DNA of 64,000 bases from an uncultured Oscillospiraceae bacterium (GCA_950075865.1 CATMVA010000008.1:51426-115425); one strand, 5' to 3'; counted from the stretch's first letter, positions 41,320 through 49,868 are shown. The notes: a model not told the origin generated them from the sequence alone. Made by a program: numbers and translations.

Positions 41320-41345
41320 GGCGCGGTTTCCCAGACGCGCCGCCC
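41314..41345. repeat. REP-like palindrome over the yqeG stop
   Basis: CCGTAGGGCGCG (41314-41325) matches exactly the first 12 bases of the repeat at 50988-51014; GGGCGCG pairs with CGCGCCGCCC after a 10-base loop. Confidence 0.6.
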
Positions 41346-41381
41346 ATCATTTTGTTTCTCACCTTCAAAGGAGGTCCTTCC

Positions 41382-42230
41382 ATGCCCGCCAAATTCGGTC
41401 CCGCGGGAAATCCCGAAAATTTCCCCTACAAATCCTCGGTCGACGCCCCCAAATGGCTGGCCTCTCTGGGCCTGGACTGCTACGAGTACCAGTGCGGCAA
41501 GGGGGTGAACGTGGGAGAGGCCACCGCCCGAAAGCTGGGGGAGGCCGCCCATGAGGCGGGGATCTCCCTCTCCCTCCACGCCCCCTACTTTATCAACCTG
41601 GCCAACCCCGACCCGGAAGCCCTCCGCAAGACCATCGGCTATATCCTGGACTCCTGCCGGGCCGCCGATTGGATGGGGGTTACCCGCATCGTGGTCCACA
41701 CCGGAGCATTGATGAAACGCACCCGCCGGGAGGCCCTGGACATCGCCCTCCGCTCCATGAAAGAGGTTTTGAAGGCTTGGGAAGGCGAAGGCTTCGCCCA
41801 CATCGCCCTCTGCCCCGAGACCATGGGCAAGATCGGCCAGCTCGGCGACCTGACCGAGGTCCTGGAGCTCTGCCAACTGGACGACCGCCTCATCCCCTGT
41901 GTGGACTTCGGCCACCTCTACGCCCGCACCCTGGGCGAGCTTACCGGGCCGGATGCCTGCAAGGCCATGCTGGACCAGATGGAGACCGCCCTCGGCCCCG
42001 ACCGGGTCTCTTCCTTCCACAGCCACTTCTCCCAGATCGAGTTCACCCCAAATGGCGGCGAAAAGTGCCACCGCACCTTCGCCGACAACGGCGGCTACGG
42101 CCCCGACCCGGCCCCTTTGATGGCCGAGGTGGCCCGCCGGGGGTGGAGCCCAACCTTCATCTGCGAATCCGCCGGCACCCAGGCTGAGGACGCCCTCACT
42201 ATGAAGAAGCTGTACGCCGACTGTTTATAA
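41382..42230 (+). CDS. Endonuclease IV-like TIM-barrel protein
   Basis: 282-aa AP endonuclease family 2 / xylose isomerase-like barrel. Metal-ligand segments follow endonuclease IV order: SLHAPYF, RIVVHTGAL, LCPETMGK, PCVDFGHLYAR, FHSHFSQIEF and FICESAG. Shorter, variable insertions compared with E. coli Nfo, and the ENTAGQG segment is PETMGK, typical of the Clostridial deoxyribonuclease IV-like group. ATG 41382 after AAAGGAGG. Probable abasic-site repair, substrate unproven. Confidence 0.85.
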   Translation: MPAKFGPAGNPENFPYKSSVDAPKWLASLGLDCYEYQCGKGVNVGEATARKLGEAAHEAGISLSLHAPYFINLANPDPEALRKTIGYILDSCRAADWMGVTRIVVHTGALMKRTRREALDIALRSMKEVLKAWEGEGFAHIALCPETMGKIGQLGDLTEVLELCQLDDRLIPCVDFGHLYARTLGELTGPDACKAMLDQMETALGPDRVSSFHSHFSQIEFTPNGGEKCHRTFADNGGYGPDPAPLMAEVARRGWSPTFICESAGTQAEDALTMKKLYADCL

Positions 42231-42263
42231 ACTATTTCCACATATCAGAAAGGAAGTCATCCC

Positions 42264-43328
42264 ATGAATCATCTCTCTCAGATCGCCGCCAAGCTCCCCG
42301 ACTACCGCATCGACGCCATGCTGGTCTCCTCCGCCCCCAGCGAGTTCTACGCCGTAGGCCTCCACGGGGAGGGCTACGCCGTAGTCACCCCCGGCGGCAC
42401 CCGCTACATCACCGACTCCCGGTATACCGAGGCCGCTCAGGAGGCTGTCGGCCCCCACGCCGAGGTCTGCATCGTGGGCGAGAAGGGCTATTTCACCTTC
42501 ATCAACGAGTTCCTGGCCCAGCATAACGTGAAGAAGCTGGGCATCGAGGACAACTACATGTCCCTGGGCCAGTACAACACCCTGAAGGAGAAGCTGAACG
42601 CCGAACTCTGCTACGCTGGGAGCCTGATCACCGGACTGCGGGCCTCCAAGGACGAGGAGGAATTCGGGCGCATGGTGGAAGCCCAGCGCATCACCGACGA
42701 AGCCTTCACCGCCATCTGCCAGTATATCCAGCCCGGCATGACCGAGGCCGAGATCGCCGCCCGCCTGGTCTACGAGATGCTCCGCCGGGGTGCCCAGGAG
42801 GTCTCCTTCGACCCCATCGTGGCCTCCGGCCCCAACGGCTCCCGGCCCCACGCCGTCCCCGGCCCCCGGAAAGTCCAAAAGGGCGAGTTCATCACCATGG
42901 ACTTCGGCTGCAAGTACCAGGGCTACTGCTCCGACATGACCCGCACCGTGGCCCTGGGCGAGATCGACGATGATAAGCGCAAGGTCTACGAGACCGTTCT
43001 CAAGGCCCAGCTGGCCGGTATCGCCGCCTCCCGGGCCGGGATCCCCGGCAAGGACATTGACGGCGCCGCCCGGAAGATCATCGCCGACGCGGGCTACGGC
43101 CGCTTCTTCAGCCACAGCTACGGCCACAGCGTGGGCATCGAGATCCACGAGGCCCCCAACGCCAACTCCCGCAATGAGCAGCCCATGCCCGTGGGGGCCA
43201 TGGTGTCCGCCGAGCCGGGCATCTACATTCCCGGCCAATTCGGCGTCCGCATCGAGGACGTGGTTCGCATGGACGAAGGCGGCTGCACCGACATCACCCA
43301 CTCCCCCAAGGAGCTCATCATACTGTAA
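42264..43328 (+). CDS. Xaa-Pro aminopeptidase (M24B)
   Basis: 354-aa dinuclear-metal peptidase. Creatinase-like N-domain (1-120), then the pita-bread fold: ASGPNGSRPHAVPGPRKV, metal Asp in ITMDFGCKYQGYCSDMTRT, His in SHSYGHSVGIEIHEAP, Glu in VSAEPGIYIPG and RIEDVV. All five ligands are present. Ribosome-binding site AAAGGAAG. It follows the endonuclease IV-like gene by 33 bases. Cytosolic peptide turnover. Confidence 0.94.
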   Translation: MNHLSQIAAKLPDYRIDAMLVSSAPSEFYAVGLHGEGYAVVTPGGTRYITDSRYTEAAQEAVGPHAEVCIVGEKGYFTFINEFLAQHNVKKLGIEDNYMSLGQYNTLKEKLNAELCYAGSLITGLRASKDEEEFGRMVEAQRITDEAFTAICQYIQPGMTEAEIAARLVYEMLRRGAQEVSFDPIVASGPNGSRPHAVPGPRKVQKGEFITMDFGCKYQGYCSDMTRTVALGEIDDDKRKVYETVLKAQLAGIAASRAGIPGKDIDGAARKIIADAGYGRFFSHSYGHSVGIEIHEAPNANSRNEQPMPVGAMVSAEPGIYIPGQFGVRIEDVVRMDEGGCTDITHSPKELIIL

Positions 43329-43352
43329 AAGGTCCCCGCAGCGCAGAAAGCC

Positions 43353-43425
43353 GTAGGGGCCGGTGTCCTCACCGGCCAGCCCGCCGCGGGACCACACACG
43401 GGCCGATGGGAACATCGGTCCCTAC
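43353..43425. repeat. Composite REP-like element with two inner hairpins
   Basis: GTAGGGGCC at the left end and GGTCCCTAC at the right end are near-inverted repeats (8/9). Inside are GGCCGGTG-TCCT-CACCGGCC (43358-43377) and CCGATG-GGAA-CATCGG (43403-43418). It occupies almost the whole gap between the peptidase and the GNAT gene. Confidence 0.75.
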
Positions 43426-43441
43426 ATGAAGGAGACTTATC

Positions 43442-44116
43442 ATGGTCATCGAAATCGTCCAAAGAGAGATCGCCACCCGGAACGTGGGCTACATCATCCT
43501 CCGGGACTGCCCTGAGGATCGCCTGGCCGAGGGCCTGAATAAGGGCATGGAGAAGCTGAAAAAAGCCGGGGCCCAGACCGTCCTGGCCACCTCCCTCCCC
43601 GAGGGGGAGCCCCTGAACCCCGGCCCCGTGGGGGTGTGGCGGCTCACCCACGCCCACGACATCATACGGCTGGAAAAGCCCCTCACCGACCGTCCCAAGC
43701 CCGAACTCAAGCTGACCCTCCGCCCCCTGAAGCGGGCCGCCGACGACAAGCTCTACCTGGAGCTGGTCAACCGGGCCTTCCAGAATGTCCCCAACGCCGC
43801 CACCCAGCGGAGCGCCGACCTGCGCCGGCAGAATCACCGCTACTCCCTGGCCTACCGGGGGGACCAGCTGGTGGGCGCCTGCGAGCTGGACCTGAGCGAG
43901 AAGGTCCCCGAGCTGTGCTCCATCGCCATCCTCCCCGAGCTCCAGCGCCAGGGCCTGGGCCGCTCCCTCCTCCGCACCGCTCTGGAGACCCTGGGCGGCA
44001 AGCCCCCCGCCTGCTTCCTCACCGTCTCCACCGGGAACCTCCCCGCCGTGTCCCTCTACGAAAGCGAGGGCTTCGCCCCGACCGGGGTGGTCTCCTCCTG
44101 GTATCAGGTGGTATGA
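43442..44116 (+). CDS. GNAT family N-acetyltransferase
   Basis: 224 aa. The C-terminal GNAT core has LVGACELDLSEK, the acetyl-CoA loop PELQRQGLGRSLLRTAL and LTVSTGNLPAVSLYESEGF. The N-terminal 100 residues (VGYIILRDCPEDRLAEGLNK ...) form an extra, second GNAT-like half. Ends in an ATGA-type overlap with the VanX-like gene, so the two are translated together; a joint role in cell-wall dipeptide or D-amino-acid handling is possible but not shown. Confidence 0.88.
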   Translation: MVIEIVQREIATRNVGYIILRDCPEDRLAEGLNKGMEKLKKAGAQTVLATSLPEGEPLNPGPVGVWRLTHAHDIIRLEKPLTDRPKPELKLTLRPLKRAADDKLYLELVNRAFQNVPNAATQRSADLRRQNHRYSLAYRGDQLVGACELDLSEKVPELCSIAILPELQRQGLGRSLLRTALETLGGKPPACFLTVSTGNLPAVSLYESEGFAPTGVVSSWYQVV

Positions 44117-44823
44117 CCTTCCCCCCATCCTTTTTCGCCCCCATCCCAGCCCCGCCCGCCGAGGACTGGTCCTCGGTGCCTCCCCCCGCAGACTGCGGGG
44201 AGGGTCTTGCCGACCCCACCGTTCTCTCCGGGCGGATCTCCTATGACGGAGCCTATCTCCGCCAAGGCCTTCCCGGTGCTTTGGAGCAATGCCTTCTCCG
44301 GCAGACCGTGGCCCGCAAGCTGGCCCAGGCGGCGGACCGCCTGCCCGGTGGCTATTCCCTCCTGATTTTTGACGCTCTCCGCCCCCTCAGTGTCCAGCGG
44401 GGCATCTATAACAATTTCAGGGCCCAATTCCTCCAGGAACGGCCCGACATCTCCGAGCCTGAGCTCTCCGCCCTCCTGGACGACTTTGTAGCCAAACCGG
44501 TCCGCCGTCCCCACCGCCCCGCCCCTCACGCCACCGGCGGTGCGGTGGACCTGACCCTCTGCAGGGACGGCTTCCCCCTGGACATGGGCACCGGCTTTGA
44601 CGACCTGACCGACCTGGCACACACCGACGCCCTGGAAAGGTCCTGTCCCCCCGGCCGGGAGCAGGCCCGGAACAACCGGCGGATCCTCTACCACCTGATG
44701 ACCTCGGTGGGCTTCGTGAACTACCCCTGCGAATGGTGGCACTACGCTTACGGCGAGCGTCAGTGGGCCGTCCGCACCGGAAAGCCCCCCTTCTACGGCT
44801 TCCTGGACCTGTGCGACAACTGA
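44113..44823 (+). CDS. VanX/DdpX-like D-Ala-D-Ala dipeptidase
   Basis: 236-aa M15D zinc peptidase. The conserved Arg of DALRPLSVQ (Arg90), zinc ligands His139 and Asp146 in PHATGGAVDLTL, catalytic Glu207 and ligand His210 in CEWWHY are all present, matching VanX (SxHxxGxAxD and ExxH). Length is about 30 residues more than VanX. There are no vanH/vanA genes nearby, so this is more likely a housekeeping dipeptidase than a resistance determinant. No signal peptide. Confidence 0.9.
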   Translation: MTFPPSFFAPIPAPPAEDWSSVPPPADCGEGLADPTVLSGRISYDGAYLRQGLPGALEQCLLRQTVARKLAQAADRLPGGYSLLIFDALRPLSVQRGIYNNFRAQFLQERPDISEPELSALLDDFVAKPVRRPHRPAPHATGGAVDLTLCRDGFPLDMGTGFDDLTDLAHTDALERSCPPGREQARNNRRILYHLMTSVGFVNYPCEWWHYAYGERQWAVRTGKPPFYGFLDLCDN

Positions 44824-44830
44824 CCACGCA

Positions 44831-44867
44831 AAAAGGGAGCGGACAGATGTCCGCTCCCTCTCTTTTT
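44831..44867. terminator. Bidirectional intrinsic terminator
   Basis: GGGAGCGGACA (44835-44845) pairs perfectly with TGTCCGCTCCC (44848-44858); A-run before and T-run after. Between convergent VanX-like and HxlR genes. Confidence 0.9.
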
Positions 44868-45198
44868 ACCCTCTGTTCCGCTCTCCCCATTCGCACATCC
44901 CGTCCAGAATGGGCATCAGGGACCTCCCCCGCTCGGTCAGACTGTATTCCACCTTCGGGGGCACCTGGGGATACTCCTCCCGGTGGACCAGCCCGTCACC
45001 CTCCAGCTCCTTCAATGTGACGCTGAGGGTCTTGAATGACACCCCACCGATATACCTCTTCATCTCGTTGAACCGGACCACGCCAAACTCGGCCAGGGTA
45101 TAGAGCACCGTCATCTTATACTTCCCGCTGATGAGGGAAAGGGTGTAAGAAAACCCTGTTTCTCCGAGACATTCGGCAGAAATGCACCTTGGCTCCAT
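44866..45198 (-). CDS. HxlR family winged-helix regulator
   Basis: 110 aa with the HxlR pattern: SLISGKYKMTVLYTLAEFGV, RFNEMKRYIGGVSFKTLSVTL, LEGDGLVHREEYPQVPPKVEYSLTERG split by the wing. One Cys near the N-terminus (ECLGE) could be redox-sensing as in related proteins. Divergent from a flavodoxin-like reductase, the usual target of HxlR regulators. Confidence 0.93.
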   Translation of the reverse strand: MEPRCISAECLGETGFSYTLSLISGKYKMTVLYTLAEFGVVRFNEMKRYIGGVSFKTLSVTLKELEGDGLVHREEYPQVPPKVEYSLTERGRSLMPILDGMCEWGERNRG

Positions 45199-45243
45199 CT
45201 TTACACTTCCCTTTTGGTTAGTATATAACTTTTATGTGCGTAC

Positions 45244-45271
45244 TTGCTATTTTTCTCATATTCACTATAAT
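45244..45271 (+). promoter_or_regulatory. Candidate promoter of the reductase gene
   Basis: TTGCTA 45244-45249, 16-base spacer, TATAAT 45266-45271, in the divergent hxlR-reductase gap, where HxlR would be expected to bind. Confidence 0.6.
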
Positions 45272-45317
45272 CATAGCATAACCTCTTCCAAATTACAAGT
45301 GTAAAGGAGTTTTTTAC

Positions 45318-45860
45318 ATGTCCAAGCTCGTCGTCCTCACCGGCTCCGCCCGGAAAAACGGCAACAGTTCCGCCATGGCCCAGGTCTTCCTGGAGGCCGC
45401 CCAGGCCAAGGGCCACACCGTCATCCGCCACGACGCCGCCCTCCTGAACATAGGCGGCTGCCACGGCTGCGAGACCTGCTACTCCACCGGCAAGCCCTGC
45501 ACCTTCGACGATGACTTCAACCGCATCGCCGACGACCTCCTCACCGCCGACGGCATCGTGTTCGCCATGCCGGTCTACTGGTATTCCATGCCCGGCCAGA
45601 TCAAGAACGTCATCGACAAGATGTTCTCCTTCGTCATCGGCGGCAAGCCCTTCAAGGGCAAGAAGGTGGCCCTCATCGCCTGCTGCGAGGAGGAGGACCC
45701 CGCCATCCTGGATGGGATCCGGATCCCCTATGAGCGCACCGCCGCCCTCAACGACTGGACCGACGTAGGCCAGGTCCTGGTCCCCGGCGTTCTGGAGGCC
45801 GGCGCCGTCAAAAAGACCGACGGCGAAGCCCGCGCCGCCGCCCTGGCGGATCGGTTCTGA
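45318..45860 (+). CDS. Flavodoxin-like NAD(P)H-dependent FMN reductase
   Basis: 180 aa. FMN-phosphate loop VLTGSARKNGNSSAMA (about residues 6-21), the iron-sulfur-flavoprotein-like GGCHGCETCYSTGKPC Cys cluster, PVYWYSMPGQIKNVIDK flavin-binding segment. The Cys spacing CxxC-x7-C is like NADPH-dependent reductases and iron-sulfur flavoproteins. Likely oxidative or electrophile stress response, as the HxlR neighbour suggests. Confidence 0.9.
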   Translation: MSKLVVLTGSARKNGNSSAMAQVFLEAAQAKGHTVIRHDAALLNIGGCHGCETCYSTGKPCTFDDDFNRIADDLLTADGIVFAMPVYWYSMPGQIKNVIDKMFSFVIGGKPFKGKKVALIACCEEEDPAILDGIRIPYERTAALNDWTDVGQVLVPGVLEAGAVKKTDGEARAAALADRF

Positions 45861-45876
45861 GAAAGCATTTCCACAA

Positions 45877-45908
45877 AAAAGGGGGGACCCACATGGGTCC
45901 TCCCTTTT
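45877..45908. terminator. Bidirectional intrinsic terminator
   Basis: AAAAGGGGGGACCC, an ACAT loop and GGGTCCTCCCTTTT form a stem with one bulge between the convergent reductase and rsfS genes. Confidence 0.85.
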
Positions 45909-45913
45909 GCTGT

Positions 45914-46276
45914 TTAATCCCTGGTCAGGATCCCGGTCAGGTCCACCGGAGCAGCGTCACTCCACAGCCGCTCCAAATCGTAAAACTCCCGGGCCTCCTC
46001 ATTAAAGATGTGGACCACCACGCCGGAGAAGTCCATCAGCACCCAGGTGCCGCCCCGGTGGCCCTCCACATGGTGGGGGTCCTCCCCGGCCTGCTCTTTC
46101 ATCACCTTCTCGCACTCCTCGGACAAGGCCCGGATCTGGGGGGCCGAGGTGGCCGAGCAAAGCACGAAATAATCGGCCAAAGTGGTCAGCGGCCCGGTCT
46201 CCAAAACCTTGATATCAATACCTCTCCTGTTGTCCAGAGCCTTGGCCAGCAGCAGGGCTGTCTCTTTCGGTGTCAT
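45914..46276 (-). CDS. rsfS: Ribosome silencing factor RsfS
   Basis: 120-aa protein that binds uL14 and blocks subunit joining. Pattern: ALDNRRGIDIKVLETGPL, LADYFVLCSATSAPQIRAL, GTWVLMDFSGVVVHIFNEEAREFYDLERLWSDA. Standard length. Last gene of the smc-ftsY-nadD cluster. Confidence 0.95.
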   Translation of the reverse strand: MTPKETALLLAKALDNRRGIDIKVLETGPLTTLADYFVLCSATSAPQIRALSEECEKVMKEQAGEDPHHVEGHRGGTWVLMDFSGVVVHIFNEEAREFYDLERLWSDAAPVDLTGILTRD

Positions 46277-46302
46277 ATTCTTTTTCTCCTTTCAGGGGTC
46301 GG

Positions 46303-47715
46303 TTAGTTCGGCAGCATGGGCGGCTCCTCCGAGTAGACGGGAGGCTCCTGGCTCTCCTGAGGCTGAGGCGTATCCTCAACGACCGGCGGGACAAGTATCG
46401 GCGGCTCCCCGCTCTCCGCGGGAGGCGGGCTGAACACCGGCGCCTCGCTCTCCTCGGTCCCCGGGGTGTCGGTGATCTCGGGAATAAACGGCTCATCTCC
46501 GGTATCCGAAGGCTGGGGTGGGACGCTCTCCTCCGGATCCGGCGACTCGGTCAGATCCGGGGAGTTCTCCGGGGCCGGGGAAACGCTGGGTTCGGCGGAA
46601 ACCACCGGAGCCCGGCTGGGGATGGGGATACTGGTCACTACGTTCAGCTCCCAGGCGCCGATATCCTCCACGTAGGGATTAAAGCTCTCGTTGACCATCT
46701 CCACGGTCTGGTCCCGCTGGACCAGCAGGTGGGCGCCGTCCCCGGCCTCCCGGATGGGCAGGGTCATAAAGCTGACCCGGTCCATATCCAGCCCGCCGAT
46801 GGCCATCTTGGCAAAGTAGGTCAGGGCGTTCAGGTCCAGATCGGTGGTCACGTTCCGCTGGAAAATACCGATGTATTCGGTCAGATTGCTCAGCAGCACC
46901 CCAGGATCCAAACACTTTTTCACCAAGGCCGTCATAAAGCCCTGCTGGGTCCGGATCCGGCCCAGATCTCCGTCCACATAGCCGTTCCGCCCCTCCCGGA
47001 AGCGGACCACCTGCATGGCCTTGTCCCCGTTCAGCAGCTGGGGCCCCTTCTTCACGTCGATAAGCAGGTCCTGGGTGGGATCCCAGTAATACATGTCCCT
47101 GGGCACGTCATACCAGACCCCGTCGATGGCGTCCACCAACTCGCCGAAGGCCTCCCACTGAATGACCACATAGTAGTCGGGGTAGACCCCGGTGAGCTCG
47201 CTTACCTCCTGCTTCAGTGCCTTGACCCCCCGGTCCCCGCTGCCGGAGCGGGTATAGACTGTGTTGAGCAGCACATTGCGTCCGTTGAGCTCCACATAGG
47301 TGTCCCGGGGCAGGCTCATGATGCTGAGAGACTGGTTGGGCACGTCGTAGGCGGCCAGCATCATGGTGTCGGTCAGGCTGCCGCCGGTCTCCTGGCTCTG
47401 TCCCACCAGCAGGAAGGTGTAGAACTGCTCCTTCCGGTCCATGCTGGGCTGGATGATGTCCGGCCCGTCGTCGCCGGTGACCGGCTGGGGCGGCCGGGTC
47501 ACCTCGGGCGGATTCACTGGCGGGGGGGCCGACATAAAGGAAAAGAGCACATACCCCGTCACGATCAGCCCGGCCAGGACTGTGAGGGTGATGTAGCAAT
47601 AGTATAGGACCCGGGCCTTTCCGCTATACCTATGCTCCCTCTTTTTGCGCTTTTTGGACCTCTCGCCCGAGGCGCCGCCCGCTGTGAGTCGATTCCAAAA
47701 TTCCCTGAAATTCAA
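46303..47715 (-). CDS. LytR-CpsA-Psr family cell-wall ligase
   Basis: 470 aa, one transmembrane helix near the N-terminus (LYYCYITLTVLAGLIVTGYV), then the LCP catalytic domain: DTMMLAAYDVPNQSLSIMSL, PRDTYVELNG, LTGVYPDYYVVIQWEAF, DAIDGVWYDVP, VVRFREGRNGYVDGDLGRIRTQQ. The last 100 residues are Pro/Ser/Glu-rich, cell-wall-spanning in look. The start is the TTG at 47715 with GAGGA just upstream; TTGA overlaps the nadD-yqeK stop. Attaches teichoic acid-like polymers to peptidoglycan in characterised members. Confidence 0.92.
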   Translation of the reverse strand: MNFREFWNRLTAGGASGERSKKRKKREHRYSGKARVLYYCYITLTVLAGLIVTGYVLFSFMSAPPPVNPPEVTRPPQPVTGDDGPDIIQPSMDRKEQFYTFLLVGQSQETGGSLTDTMMLAAYDVPNQSLSIMSLPRDTYVELNGRNVLLNTVYTRSGSGDRGVKALKQEVSELTGVYPDYYVVIQWEAFGELVDAIDGVWYDVPRDMYYWDPTQDLLIDVKKGPQLLNGDKAMQVVRFREGRNGYVDGDLGRIRTQQGFMTALVKKCLDPGVLLSNLTEYIGIFQRNVTTDLDLNALTYFAKMAIGGLDMDRVSFMTLPIREAGDGAHLLVQRDQTVEMVNESFNPYVEDIGAWELNVVTSIPIPSRAPVVSAEPSVSPAPENSPDLTESPDPEESVPPQPSDTGDEPFIPEITDTPGTEESEAPVFSPPPAESGEPPILVPPVVEDTPQPQESQEPPVYSEEPPMLPN

Positions 47716-48911
47716 AATTCCTCGTTTCCTTTCCGGCCCTCTGTCAGCCAATCCAACGCACCCTGGGTATCTCTGTGGATCACCGCGCCCCGGCGTCTCA
47801 GGTCCTCGATGCTCATGGAAAGCCCCAGCGCCACGGCAGCGTCCAGATCCTCATAGGCCATCTCCCGCAGCTTCTCCACCCCGTCAAAGGCCCGGCTGGG
47901 CTCCATATAATCGGCGATGTAAACGATCTTCTCCAGAAGGCTCATGCCCGGCCGCCCCGTGGTGTGCCACAGGATGGCCTGACAGACCTCCTCCCGCTCT
48001 CCAAACTCGTACCTGGCCACCAGAGAACCCGTCTTGGCGTGGAGGAGCTTCTCGTTCGCCCGCTCCAGCTCGTCCAGTTCCAGGCCGTACTTGTCGCACA
48101 GGGCCAGGTGCTCCTCCCGTGTCCAGTACTTAGTGCAGTCGTGAAGGATGCCCGCCCGCCGGGCGTCGGTCTCATCGGCCCCCCAGCGGCGGGCCAGCCT
48201 GACGGCTTCCTCCTCCACCCCCAGGATATGGGCGTGGCGTCTTGCGTATACCATGGACAGGGAACAAGCCCTCAGATCGTCGGCGGAAAGCCCTTTCAGA
48301 TCGGCCTGGACGCCATAGATCCCATGGCGCAGGATATAGCCCCACACCGGCCCCCACAGCCCGGTCCCGTCCCGGTCCCGGCGCACCTGGGTGGAGGATA
48401 TCTCATAGATCCGGGGCAGGGAAAGGATCTCCACCCTTGCACCGAAGGTCCCGGTCAGATAGGCCCGCTGCCTCTCCAGCACCTCCCCCCGGTCAGCCTC
48501 CTTCCGGGCGAAGGCGGCGATGCCGGCCAGGGAGAGGATGACCTGGGGCTCATGCCAGGACTGGAGGGAAAGAAACATATCGGTGCCCACCAGGAGCCAC
48601 AGCTCGTCCTGGGGATAGCGCTCCCTGAGCTGGCGCAGGGTGTCCGAAGTGTAGCTGAGCCCTTCCCGCTTCAGCTCCAGGTCGTCCGCCTCCACCCGCT
48701 CCGGTTGAAGCAGGCCGTCGGCCATGAGCCGGGTCATCTCCAGCCGCTGTTCGGGCGTGGCCGAGCCCTCGGCCATCACCTTGTGGGGCGGGGTCTTGGC
48801 CGGGATCAGGAGCAGCTTGTCCAGCTCCAGCGCCTCCAAAGCGGCCCGTGCGGCCTCCATATGTCCCAGGTGGGGCGGGTTAAAACTCCCACCGTAAATG
48901 CCGATCCTCAT
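47712..48911 (-). CDS. nadD: NadD-YqeK fusion: nicotinate-nucleotide adenylyltransferase plus HD hydrolase
   Basis: 399 aa made of two families usually encoded separately. Residues 1-about 200: NadD with GIYGGSFNPPHLGHM, PAKTPPHK, VGTDMFLSLQSW and ISSTQVRRD. Residues about 210-399: YqeK-type HD domain with RRHAHILGVEEEAVRLA, ILHDCTKYW, HAKTGSLVARYEFG and IADYMEPSRAF; YqeK proteins are Ap4A hydrolases. Adjacent nadD-yqeK pairs are normal; the fusion couples NAD synthesis with dinucleotide clearance. Confidence 0.94.
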   Translation of the reverse strand: MRIGIYGGSFNPPHLGHMEAARAALEALELDKLLLIPAKTPPHKVMAEGSATPEQRLEMTRLMADGLLQPERVEADDLELKREGLSYTSDTLRQLRERYPQDELWLLVGTDMFLSLQSWHEPQVILSLAGIAAFARKEADRGEVLERQRAYLTGTFGARVEILSLPRIYEISSTQVRRDRDGTGLWGPVWGYILRHGIYGVQADLKGLSADDLRACSLSMVYARRHAHILGVEEEAVRLARRWGADETDARRAGILHDCTKYWTREEHLALCDKYGLELDELERANEKLLHAKTGSLVARYEFGEREEVCQAILWHTTGRPGMSLLEKIVYIADYMEPSRAFDGVEKLREMAYEDLDAAVALGLSMSIEDLRRRGAVIHRDTQGALDWLTEGRKGNEEF

Positions 48912-48955
48912 GCTGCCAGCTCCTTTTCACACGGTTTATGTTCAAAACCAGGTGG

Positions 48956-49285
48956 TCACTTTGCCTGCTTGGATCGGCCGTCCTTCACCAGGACGATCTT
49001 GTCAGTTTTTCCCTTCTTATGACTTGGACGAAACAGAACGAATTTTGTTCCAATGACCTGGACCACCTGACTGCGGGTGGCCTGGGCCAACACCTCGGCC
49101 GCCTCCCTGGCACTCAGGAGGGAGGTCTCCAGCACCCGGCCCTTGATGAGCTCCCGGCTCTCCAGAGCATCGTCGGCCTGTTTGATCAGATTGTCTCCAA
49201 TGTCCCCTTTCCCGATGTGGACCACCGGCTCCAAGGGATTTGCCATGGCCCGCAGCTGGGCCCTCTGCTTACTGGTGAGTTCCAT
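48956..49285 (-). CDS. yhbY: YhbY-type RNA-binding (CRM) protein
   Basis: 109-aa ribosome-assembly factor. SKQRAQLRAMANPLEPVVHIGKGDI, LIKGRVLETS, TRSQVVQVIGTKFVLFRPS with a basic tail. Overlaps rdgB by 17 bases. Confidence 0.94.
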   Translation of the reverse strand: MELTSKQRAQLRAMANPLEPVVHIGKGDIGDNLIKQADDALESRELIKGRVLETSLLSAREAAEVLAQATRSQVVQVIGTKFVLFRPSHKKGKTDKIVLVKDGRSKQAK

Positions 49286-49868
49286 TCAGATATTTCTCCA
49301 ATTCCACCTTGAATTTTTGCAGGGCCACCCCCCGGTGGGAGATGGCGTTCTTCTCCTCCGCCGTCATCTGGGCGAAGGTCTTTTTCTTCTCTGGCACCAA
49401 AAAGATGGGGTCGTAGCCAAACCCGTCCTCCCCCCTGGGGGAGTAGGTGATAAGCCCCGGACACTCCCCTCTCGCCTCCACCCTGTCCCCGTTCGGAAAG
49501 GCACAGCAGATGCAGGAGACGAACCTGGCGCTCCGGTCCAGCTGCCCCGACAGCCCGTTCAGCACCAGCTGGTACCGTTGCTGATCATTGAGCCCCTCCC
49601 CGCCGTACCGGGCCGAGTAGACCCCGGGTCCGCCCCCCAAGGCGGTGACGCAGAGCCCCGAATCGTCGGCGATGGCGGGCAGCCCGGTGGCCTTCATGAC
49701 CGCCGTGGCCTTGAGAGCGGCATTCTCCTCGAAGGTGGCGCCGGTCTCCTCCACCTCCACATCCACCCCTACGTCGGACTCCAAAACCACCTCGATCCCC
49801 AGTTGGGACAGAATGGCCTCCATCTCGGTGAGCTTATGGGGATTCTTGCTGGCCAAAACCATTTTCAT
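49269..49868 (-). CDS. rdgB: XTP/dITP diphosphatase (RdgB/HAM1)
   Basis: 199-aa house-cleaning pyrophosphatase removing non-canonical purine nucleotides. VLASKNPHKLTEMEAIL, TFEENAALKA, ADDSGLCVTALGGGPGVYSARYGG in parts, EDGFGYDPIF and ISHRGVALQKF are all present. Confidence 0.96.
   Translation of the reverse strand: MKMVLASKNPHKLTEMEAILSQLGIEVVLESDVGVDVEVEETGATFEENAALKATAVMKATGLPAIADDSGLCVTALGGGPGVYSARYGGEGLNDQQRYQLVLNGLSGQLDRSARFVSCICCAFPNGDRVEARGECPGLITYSPRGEDGFGYDPIFLVPEKKKTFAQMTAEEKNAISHRGVALQKFKVELEKYLNGTHQ

Noticed and set aside
44113..44823. Vancomycin resistance locus
   Set aside because: Only a VanX-like peptidase is present; no vanH, vanA/B or vanRS nearby.
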